This document shows, piece by piece, positions 1 through 4,303 of a DNA stretch of 6,530 nucleotides. Location: NCBI GenBank assembly GCA_007133745.1, contig SLMC01000026.1, forward strand, positions 1 through 6,530. The letters are read 5' to 3'. The position numbers and the translations under genes were made by a program. Source of the stretch: Kiritimatiellia bacterium (lineage in GTDB: Bacteria > Verrucomicrobiota > Kiritimatiellia > UBA8416 > SLMC01). Every line of letters begins with the position of its first letter. Position 1 is the stretch's first letter. The notes under the pieces were generated by a model. That model made no database searches. It saw only the letters and a program-made list of their open reading frames with translations, and was not told the DNA's origin.

Positions 1-509
1 TGATCACCGGCTTGTCGCTGCTGCTGCTGTTCGTGCACATGGCCCAGATGGTCGGCTGGCCGGCGGATCGCGGCATGGTCACTATCTGGATCGCCCACAC
101 CACCTTCTGCAGCGCCTACGTGGCGGTGGTCGTGGCCTCCCGGTTGCGCGAGGTGGACCTCTCCATCGAGGAGGCGGCCATGGACCTTGGTGCGGGGCCG
201 GTGAAAACCTTCTTTCACATCACGCTGCCGGTGATCTCGCCGGCGCTGGCGGCGGGTTGGCTGCTGGCCTTTACCCTGTCACTGGACGATCTGGTGATCG
301 CCAGCTTCGTTTCCGGTCCGGGCGCCACGACCCTGCCCATGGTGGTGTTCTCATCGGTGCGTCTCGGCGTCTCGCCCAAGATCAATGCACTGGCCACGTT
401 GATCATCCTGGCCGTTTCGCTGGCCACCTTCCTTGCCTGGTACTTCATGCGTCGCAACGAGGCGAAGCGGCGACAGGCGATGCTGCAGGACATGACCGCC
501 GGCCGATGA
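1..509 (+). CDS. potI: Putrescine ABC transporter permease PotI, 3' part (5' end outside window)
   Basis: This is the inner-membrane permease that, with PotH, forms the channel of the PotFGHI putrescine importer, driven by the PotG ATPase. The frame is already open at the window edge: the first complete codons read I-T-G just before L-S-L-L-L-L, which matches the interior of E. coli PotI as I remember it, so about 115 N-terminal residues are missing and the apparent TTG at 12 is not a start. Visible marks are the binding-protein-dependent transport EAA motif (E-A-A, then G four residues later, then I-x-L-P; codons at about 171-230), which contacts the ATPase, and the very conserved SLDDLVIASFVSGPGATTLP segment near 280-340. 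A last membrane helix precedes a basic tail ending in TGA at 507-509. The downstream puuB-like gene, 58 bp away, fits a putrescine uptake/catabolism operon. The family assignment is confident; the symbol rests on similarity to PotI rather than to its paralogue PotC. Confidence 0.93.
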   Translation, partial: ITGLSLLLLFVHMAQMVGWPADRGMVTIWIAHTTFCSAYVAVVVASRLREVDLSIEEAAMDLGAGPVKTFFHITLPVISPALAAGWLLAFTLSLDDLVIASFVSGPGATTLPMVVFSSVRLGVSPKINALATLIILAVSLATFLAWYFMRRNEAKRRQAMLQDMTAGR

Positions 510-556
510 GGAAAGCACTGCACAAAGGGGACGCTTCCAAACTCAATTATTCAAGT

Positions 557-561
557 GAGGT
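557..561 (+). promoter_or_regulatory. Ribosome binding site of the puuB-like gene
   Basis: GAGGT lies six bases upstream of the ATG at 568 and fixes that start. The preceding 58-bp gap after potI has no obvious terminator, which agrees with co-transcription of the two genes. Confidence 0.7.
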
Positions 562-567
562 ATCGTA

Positions 568-1161
568 ATGTCGACCAGTGCCAATGCCGAGCATGTGGCG
601 TCCTACTATGCGGCGACAGCGAACCCGTCGCCTGAGCGCACTGCCCTTGCGGGTGACATCGAGTGTGACGTCTGCGTGGTCGGGGCGGGCTTTACCGGTA
701 TTTCCGCGGCGCTGCATCTCGCTGAGCAGGGCATGCAGGTGGTGGTGCTGGAGGCGGCTCGGGTCGGCTTCGGTGCGTCAGGTCGCAACGGTGGACAGAT
801 CGTCAACAGCTACAGCCGCGACATGGATGTGATCGAGGCGAAGTACGGTTCCGAAACCGCCAGGGCGCTGGGCGACATGGCCTTCGAGGGCAACCGCATC
901 ATCCGCGAACGCATAGCGCAGTATGCGATTCCGTGCGACCTGAAGGACGGCAATCTGTTCGCCGCCTGCAACGCCAAACAGATGCAGGGGCTGATCGAGC
1001 ACAAGACGCTCTGGGAGCGCTACGGCCACCATGAGCTGGAGCTGCTGGAAGGCCCGGCATTGAAGCGGGAGGTGAACAGCGAGCGTTATGTGGGAGCGCT
1101 GGTGGATCACTCCGGTGGTCACCTGCACCCGCTCAACCTGGTGCTCGGCGAAGCGGCGGCC
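568..1161 (+). pseudogene. puuB: 5' portion of puuB-like gamma-glutamylputrescine oxidoreductase gene (truncated)
   Basis: This is the part of the chimeric frame that belongs with the potI side. Compared with E. coli PuuB as I remember it, similarity runs without gaps from the VASYYAATAN opening through HPLNLVLGEAAA and then stops abruptly. In the intact family the next stretch carries more of the FAD domain and the substrate domain, none of which appears downstream. The potI-puuB order is common in Halomonas and Pseudomonas relatives (established knowledge of these operons), so the left flank looks like an ordinary, intact locus cut at this point. It is labelled pseudogene only because the gene is broken in this window; in the source organism it is probably complete. 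Confidence 0.85.
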
Positions 1162-1635
1162 TTCGACATCTCCGTCGTGCGCGGGCTGGCCTATTATACC
1201 GGCATCGTGTTCGAGGCCTTCGACCGCGCGGGGAAATTCCGAGCCATTTTCGGCGGCGGCCGCTACGACAACCTGCTCGCGCAGGTCGGCGGTCGGCCGG
1301 CGAGCGGCGTCGGGCTCGGTTTCGGAGACGTGGTGATCGCGGAGCTGCTCGCCGAACGGGTTGCGGCGACGCCCGCCGCGGACGGCGCGGACATGCATGT
1401 GGGGTTCATGGACGAGGCGCAGCGCCTTGCCGCGCTGCGCTTCGCCGCCGGGCTGCGAGGCGACGGTATCCGCACGGACATGGCGCTGCGACCGGAAAAG
1501 GCCAAGGCCTTTTTCGCGCGCGCCGACCGCGCCGATGCGCGAGAAGCGGCGTACATCGGTCCCGACGACTTGGCGGGCGGCACAGTGCGCATCAAGAACA
1601 TGCGCACCCGCGAAGAGCGCCGACTGCCGCTTTGA
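568..1635 (+). CDS. Chimeric reading frame: PuuB-like FAD oxidoreductase N-terminus joined to histidyl-tRNA synthetase C-terminus
   Basis: This 355-codon frame has two unrelated halves. Residues 1-198 match gamma-glutamylputrescine oxidoreductase (PuuB, DAO family), which oxidises gamma-glutamylputrescine in putrescine degradation. They show the FAD-binding GxGxxG (VVGAGFTG, 37-44), the ribose-binding acidic residue in VVLEA (E62), the GFGASGRNGGQ motif (68-78) and the HSGGHLHPLNL segment (181-191). PuuB is about 425 residues, so more than half, including the substrate-facing part, is missing. From residue ~199 the protein is the end of a class II histidyl-tRNA synthetase: VRGLAYYTG (204-212), GGGRYDNL (229-236), motif 3-like GVGLGFGDVV (247-256) and an anticodon-binding domain from ~275 to the end. 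A protein made from this frame would be expected to have neither activity, since the FAD protein lacks its second half and HisS lacks motifs 1 and 2. A join of two genomes during assembly explains it best; a natural fusion is possible. The two halves are certain; how they came to be joined is not. Confidence 0.85.
   Translation: MSTSANAEHVASYYAATANPSPERTALAGDIECDVCVVGAGFTGISAALHLAEQGMQVVVLEAARVGFGASGRNGGQIVNSYSRDMDVIEAKYGSETARALGDMAFEGNRIIRERIAQYAIPCDLKDGNLFAACNAKQMQGLIEHKTLWERYGHHELELLEGPALKREVNSERYVGALVDHSGGHLHPLNLVLGEAAAFDISVVRGLAYYTGIVFEAFDRAGKFRAIFGGGRYDNLLAQVGGRPASGVGLGFGDVVIAELLAERVAATPAADGADMHVGFMDEAQRLAALRFAAGLRGDGIRTDMALRPEKAKAFFARADRADAREAAYIGPDDLAGGTVRIKNMRTREERRLPL
1150..1170. 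other. Junction between unrelated sequences (probable chimeric join)
   Basis: Protein similarity to PuuB ends with GEAAA (codons to 1161) and similarity to HisS begins with FDISVVRGLAYY (from 1162). The join can therefore be placed within roughly 20 bases. No insertion-sequence end, integrase site or direct repeat is visible at it; the local sequence is GC-rich and low in complexity (AAGCGGCGGCC), which could supply a short accidental overlap. The reading frame is kept across the join, which would happen by chance one time in three. Confidence 0.85.
1162..1635 (+). pseudogene. hisS: 3' portion of histidyl-tRNA synthetase gene (N-terminal two thirds absent)
   Basis: HisS charges tRNA-His with histidine in the cytoplasm. 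About 157 residues of an enzyme usually 420-460 long are present. The catalytic-core remnant holds the histidine-binding loop VRGLAYYTG (usually RGLDYYTG), GGGRYDNL and the motif 3 strand-helix GVGLGFGDVVIAELL. The arginine that usually follows G-x-G-x-E in motif 3 is not present: D-V-V occupies that place, a variant I recall from some bacterial HisS lineages. An alpha/beta anticodon-binding domain follows, ending with IGPDDLAGGTVRIKNMRTRE, typical of the HisS C-terminus; this argues against the HisS-like regulator HisZ, which normally lacks this domain. Motifs 1 and 2 are not in the window. The stop is TGA at 1633-1635. The gene converges on the minus-strand glycosyltransferase gene, with 165 bp between the two. 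Confidence 0.85.
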
Positions 1636-1655
1636 CACATCGGAAAGGCTCCAAC

Positions 1656-1670
1656 GCGGGCTCCGCCCGC
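1656..1670. repeat. Short palindromic hairpin, copy 1
   Basis: Perfect 6-bp stem GCGGGC / GCCCGC around a three-base TCC loop, 20 bases after the hisS stop and followed by AACCC rather than a T-run. It is therefore not a classic rho-independent terminator on this strand. A near-identical copy with loop TTC sits at 4130-4144, and both are followed by AA. This suggests a dispersed intergenic palindrome of the host genome. Confidence 0.65.
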
Positions 1671-1693
1671 AACCCAAGTGTGCGGGCATGTGG

Positions 1694-1748
1694 GTTTGGG
1701 AGTATGTGAGGTTCCCCCACACACTCATGCACTCACACACTCACAAAC
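1694..1748. repeat. Imperfect inverted repeat with GT/CA-rich arms
   Basis: The 17-base arm 1694-1710 (GTTTGGGAGTATGTGAG) is complementary at 15 of 17 positions to 1732-1748 (CTCACACACTCACAAAC), around a 21-base loop containing CCCCCACACACTCATG. The segment is strongly biased, with G/T in the left arm and C/A in the right, and consists of ACTCA/CACA-type short repeats. It lies between convergent genes, where a structure could help end transcription or simply be an expanded repeat. No coding signal is seen. Confidence 0.55.
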
Positions 1749-1750
1749 AA

Positions 1751-1790
1751 TGCCGCCTCCAATTTCTTGCTGTTTATGGCAGAGGCGGCA
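1751..1790 (-). terminator. Candidate terminator of the DUF362-glycosyltransferase operon
   Basis: A perfect 9-bp stem, TGCCGCCTC (1751-1759) with GAGGCGGCA (1782-1790), encloses a 22-base loop that can itself form a small hairpin (TGC at 1768-1770 with GCA at 1779-1781). On the minus strand it begins 10 bases after the glycosyltransferase stop and is followed by TTGTTTGTGAG, a weak T-rich tail. Position and stem strength fit termination of the minus-strand operon; the long loop and poor T-run lower confidence. It could act in both directions. Confidence 0.5.
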
Positions 1791-1800
1791 GGATAAGGCG

Positions 1801-2868
1801 CTAACGCGCTGCGGAGCAGCCCGGCAGGAACCGGTCGGCGAACACGCGCGTGTCCCAGACATAGCGTTGCAGGGCAACGGCGCGCGCCCGAGCGCCCATG
1901 CGCGCGCGTTCGTCCGAATCGTTCGCAAGGCGAACGATGGCGTCGCGCAAGCCTGCTGGCCCGTCGAACACGAGACCGCCGCCTTCGTCGAGCTTCTCCT
2001 CGAGTATGGGCAGGCGATTGGCCAGAAGGGGCAGCCCGCTTAGCATGCCCTGCACCATGGCCTGGGAAAAGGTTTCGCGCATGACTTTCTCGTCGCGCGA
2101 AGGAACGATCATCGCGTCCATCCCTCGCAAGAAATCCGGAATGCCATTGACGTCCATCCAGGCATAGGCCCGGATGCGCGTATCGCCGAAATCGGGCGGG
2201 GTCCGAAACGATGCCAAATGCAGCCGGCAACGGCGCCGGACATCCTCGGGCAGCAACTCAAACGCAGCCACGGCCGTATCGGCGCCTTTCCAGGCGTTGT
2301 CCAACTGGCCCAGCACGCAGAAATGAACGGCGTCGTCGGCACGCGGAGCAGGCGCGGGAAAGAAACGGTCGGCATCGGTCACGCCATAATGGACATGGAC
2401 CCGCGAAAAACCGAACCGCTCGAAATGGCCGGCGATCTGGCGATTCACCGCCACCACGGTTGTCGGCCACGCTTTCTGCGCGAACAGACAGCGCCGCGTC
2501 GGTTCCCGGTGAGCAATCAGCGCGCATTGCGGCGCGATACGGGCCATGCGCAGCAGCGTGGAAATCATAGTCAGACGATTGGCCACGTTGCCCAGCAGCA
2601 GCGCGGCGAAGGTGCGTCCGCGCAGCGCGCGCAGCAGGCGCCCGGCCGCTATCGGCCCGAACCCGACCGATGGAAAGGCCTCGATCCGGCCCGGTTCGGC
2701 ACAGGCGCGCACCCGTTCGAGCCAGTCGGGATGAACCGGCGCCGTCACCGCCCATTGCAGGCGGGTCAAATCGCGAATCAGGTTCAGATTGAACAGCTCG
2801 ACGCCGCGCGCGCAGCCGTCGCCGGCATCCATGAGAACCTTGTCCAGAAACAACAGTGTCCGATCCAT
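1801..2868 (-). CDS. GT4-type (GT-B fold) glycosyltransferase
   Basis: This is a predicted cytoplasmic or membrane-associated retaining glycosyltransferase of 355 residues, usual size for the GT4 family, which transfers a sugar from a nucleotide-sugar donor to a glycan, lipid or other acceptor; the actual substrates cannot be told. The C-terminal Rossmann domain starts near residue 181 with VHFCVLGQLDNAWKGADTAV, where the WKG (193-195) is the usual donor-phosphate lysine region. DAMIVPSRDE (251-260) precedes RETFSQAMVQGMLSGLPLLA (264-283), the donor-binding loop. In the usual E-x7-E motif the first Glu is present (E265) and the second is Gln (Q273). The N-terminal acceptor domain (1-170) is less conserved; it carries an IAHREP segment near 118-123. 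No signal peptide or membrane helix is seen. The ATG at 2868 lies two bases beyond the stop of the DUF362 gene, so the two are translationally coupled, and a possible terminator follows. A role in envelope or exopolysaccharide assembly is inference from family alone. Confidence 0.87.
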   Translation of the reverse strand: MDRTLLFLDKVLMDAGDGCARGVELFNLNLIRDLTRLQWAVTAPVHPDWLERVRACAEPGRIEAFPSVGFGPIAAGRLLRALRGRTFAALLLGNVANRLTMISTLLRMARIAPQCALIAHREPTRRCLFAQKAWPTTVVAVNRQIAGHFERFGFSRVHVHYGVTDADRFFPAPAPRADDAVHFCVLGQLDNAWKGADTAVAAFELLPEDVRRRCRLHLASFRTPPDFGDTRIRAYAWMDVNGIPDFLRGMDAMIVPSRDEKVMRETFSQAMVQGMLSGLPLLANRLPILEEKLDEGGGLVFDGPAGLRDAIVRLANDSDERARMGARARAVALQRYVWDTRVFADRFLPGCSAAR

Positions 2869-2870
2869 GA

Positions 2871-4073
2871 CTATTCCGTGCTGCCGTCAACCTCGCGCCC
2901 GGTCACGGCGCGGTAGATGGCGGACGCGACCGGGGGGCAGCCGACGGCGAAAGCGCCCCTCCCCTTGTGTCGCGCCGCGCAATTGCCGATTACGATCGTT
3001 CCTTCCGGCACGTCTTTCACGTCCTTGCCCAGCGCGATGTGCAATTTGCCGTCCTCTAGCCTATATTCGCGAATGCTCTCGCGAAAGCGTTGCAGAAAAA
3101 GCATCGCCGTGGAAAGACAGGCCGAACAGGCGCCGCTTTCGTACACGGCGACATCGGGGAACGCCAACGCGAGTTCGGCAGGCGGACGGCGAAACGGGCG
3201 CAGAAATGGCGAAATGTCCGCAGGCACGGTTTCGATGCGGTCCGCGTCCGCCACGCCCAGTCCCTTTTCGGCGGCCAGCCGCAGATGCGCAACGTCCATG
3301 GGGTCGAGCCCCATCAGGCGGCAGCCTGTCGCGTCCGCCGCCACAGGATCAAACGAAGCTGCGGCAATATCGGCCGGCCGCGCATCCCCTGCGCTAGGCC
3401 CCAACCCTTCCATGCCGACCCATCCGTCCAGGACGGCAATATCGGGCCGCAGCACGGTCAGCATGTCGGCAATGGCCGCATCCAGCGGCGTAACGCCGCG
3501 AGCGGGGTCGCCCCCATGCGCGATCTGATGCAGCGCCACTTTCTGTCGCTTGTAAAGCATGCCCTTGCAGTTCTTGAGGCCGAGCGTGACCCCGGTGTGC
3601 ATGTGCGTCTTCATCACGGCCAGGGACAGGATCAGATCGAACTCGCGCACGCGCCCGCACACTTTCAGTTCCGGCAGCAGCGAACCGGTCGGCAACGGCA
3701 GGACTATCGGCGGCGCGGCGTCCAGATCCAGCAGATCGAGCCCGCGCGCGCGCACCGGTTCGGCTACGCCGCAGGCCTCGAACGCGGCCAGCACGTCCAC
3801 TCCGAGGATCGGGCTTTCGCCCACGGCGATCGAAGCCGCGCCCGCCTCGCGCAACACATCCAGGCAGGCGGCTACCGAATCCGGCGAGCAATTCACGCCG
3901 CTGTTCGGCCCCGTCATGCGCCCGACATTGGGTTTGACAAGGACACGCCGCCCGCGTACCGCCGACAGGTCCAGCGCCGACAGAGCGGCTGCCGTATTGC
4001 CGTACGCGCCGCCGCCGCCCGCCACGGCCACGCGCGGACGCGCGATTTTCGGACGGTTTCGTTTGTCATTCAT
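2871..4073 (-). CDS. DUF362 domain protein with a C-terminal cysteine quartet (putative Fe-S protein)
   Basis: This 400-residue cytoplasmic protein of the DUF362 family has no established biochemical role; members often carry iron-sulfur clusters and some are annotated as ferredoxin-like or linked to cofactor chemistry. Family marks are LVKPN (45-49) after the N-terminal strand, the conserved KTHMHTGVTLGLKNCKGM segment (155-172), DGWVGMEGLGPSAG (216-229), and DPVAADATGCRLMGLDP (242-258), all typical of the core domain. The C-terminal part holds CSAC (C316, C319), GNC (C365) and GCPP (C379): four cysteines that could bind one cluster, though the spacing is not that of a standard ferredoxin. 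The ATG at 4073 gives MNDKRNRPK and starts just before the family similarity. The frame runs further upstream, but that stretch crosses intergenic repeats and is unlikely to be coding. A good Shine-Dalgarno is not visible. It is the first gene of a two-gene unit with the glycosyltransferase downstream. Confidence 0.87.
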   Translation of the reverse strand: MNDKRNRPKIARPRVAVAGGGGAYGNTAAALSALDLSAVRGRRVLVKPNVGRMTGPNSGVNCSPDSVAACLDVLREAGAASIAVGESPILGVDVLAAFEACGVAEPVRARGLDLLDLDAAPPIVLPLPTGSLLPELKVCGRVREFDLILSLAVMKTHMHTGVTLGLKNCKGMLYKRQKVALHQIAHGGDPARGVTPLDAAIADMLTVLRPDIAVLDGWVGMEGLGPSAGDARPADIAAASFDPVAADATGCRLMGLDPMDVAHLRLAAEKGLGVADADRIETVPADISPFLRPFRRPPAELALAFPDVAVYESGACSACLSTAMLFLQRFRESIREYRLEDGKLHIALGKDVKDVPEGTIVIGNCAARHKGRGAFAVGCPPVASAIYRAVTGREVDGSTE

Positions 4074-4092
4074 CGCTAACAATGGTAAAGGT

Positions 4093-4119
4093 TTTTCGTC
4101 CTGAATGTAAAGACGAAAA
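4093..4119. promoter_or_regulatory. Dyad symmetry in the leader of the DUF362 operon
   Basis: A perfect 8-bp inverted repeat, TTTTCGTC (4093-4100) and GACGAAAA (4112-4119), with an 11-base AT-rich spacer. It lies 19 bases upstream of the DUF362 start codon, between divergent operons. It could be an operator or a transcript hairpin. With no T-run in the right place and genes pointing away on both sides, a terminator is less likely. The structure is seen directly; its function is inferred. Confidence 0.45.
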
Positions 4120-4129
4120 CAGAAACAAG

Positions 4130-4144
4130 GCGGGCTTCGCCCGC
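4130..4144. repeat. Short palindromic hairpin, copy 2
   Basis: GCGGGC-TTC-GCCCGC followed by AA. Over 17 bases (4130-4146) it differs from copy 1 (1656-1672) only in one loop base. Both copies are between genes and absent from the coding sequence I read, supporting a family of dispersed palindromes in this genome. Confidence 0.65.
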
Positions 4145-4156
4145 AATCAAAAAGAA

Positions 4157-4238
4157 TTGAACAGAAGGCAACGAAGAGAACCAAGAAGGACGGGAACACT
4201 TCGTTTCCCTCGTTATCTTGAGCGAAGCGGGTGTTCAA
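4157..4238. repeat. Structured purine-rich intergenic element with TTGAAC/GTTCAA ends
   Basis: The 82-base segment begins TTGAAC (4157-4162) and ends GTTCAA (4233-4238), a perfect 6-base terminal inverted repeat. Inside it, AACGAAGAGAACCAAG (4170-4185) can pair at 12 of 16 positions with CTTCGTTTCCCTCGTT (4199-4214) around a 13-base loop. The left half is made of GAAGG/AACGAAG-like units. This resembles a small non-coding mobile or dispersed repeat more than a promoter. It accounts for the false N-terminal extensions of both flanking reading frames. Confidence 0.45.
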
Positions 4239-4303
4239 GCATTTCAGGGAATAAAGATACGGGCAAAATCGTGTTTCTTCTAAAAAAACGATCTCTTAGG
4301 CCG

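Noticed and set aside
568..1635. A new bifunctional oxidoreductase-synthetase enzyme
   Set aside because: Both parts lack essential catalytic regions and flanking genes belong to different lineages, so an artefactual join is the simpler explanation.
778..1740. Long open frame of 320 codons on the minus strand across the chimeric gene
   Set aside because: It spans the join and both known proteins on the opposite strand, has no family resemblance and runs into the CA-rich spacer; it is a high-GC shadow frame.
1711..1750. Possible CRISPR-like or tandem repeat array in the CACTCA-rich stretch
   Set aside because: The units are only 4-8 bases, irregular and without spacers; simple sequence plus an inverted repeat explains it.
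2218..2916. 232-codon plus-strand frame over the glycosyltransferase gene
   Set aside because: Composition is rich in R, Q, H and G with no recognisable motif, while the opposite strand encodes a clear GT4 protein.
3090..4079. 329-codon plus-strand frame over the DUF362 gene
   Set aside because: It is antisense to a protein with strong family motifs, and the translation is low in hydrophobic residues and rich in H, R and Q; shadow frame.
4074..4238. 55-codon upstream extension of the DUF362 protein
   Set aside because: It crosses the same intergenic repeats, would start at TTG, and family similarity begins only after MNDK.
4218..4258. Sigma70-type promoter using TTGAGC (4218-4223) and TAAAGAT (4252-4258)
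   Set aside because: The gap between the boxes is about 28 bases, far from the usual 16-18, and no better pair was seen.
4082..4303. 74-codon upstream extension of the hydrolase
   Set aside because: It would be translated from hairpin and purine-rich repeat DNA, is highly basic and would bury the signal peptide; the start at 4304 is better.
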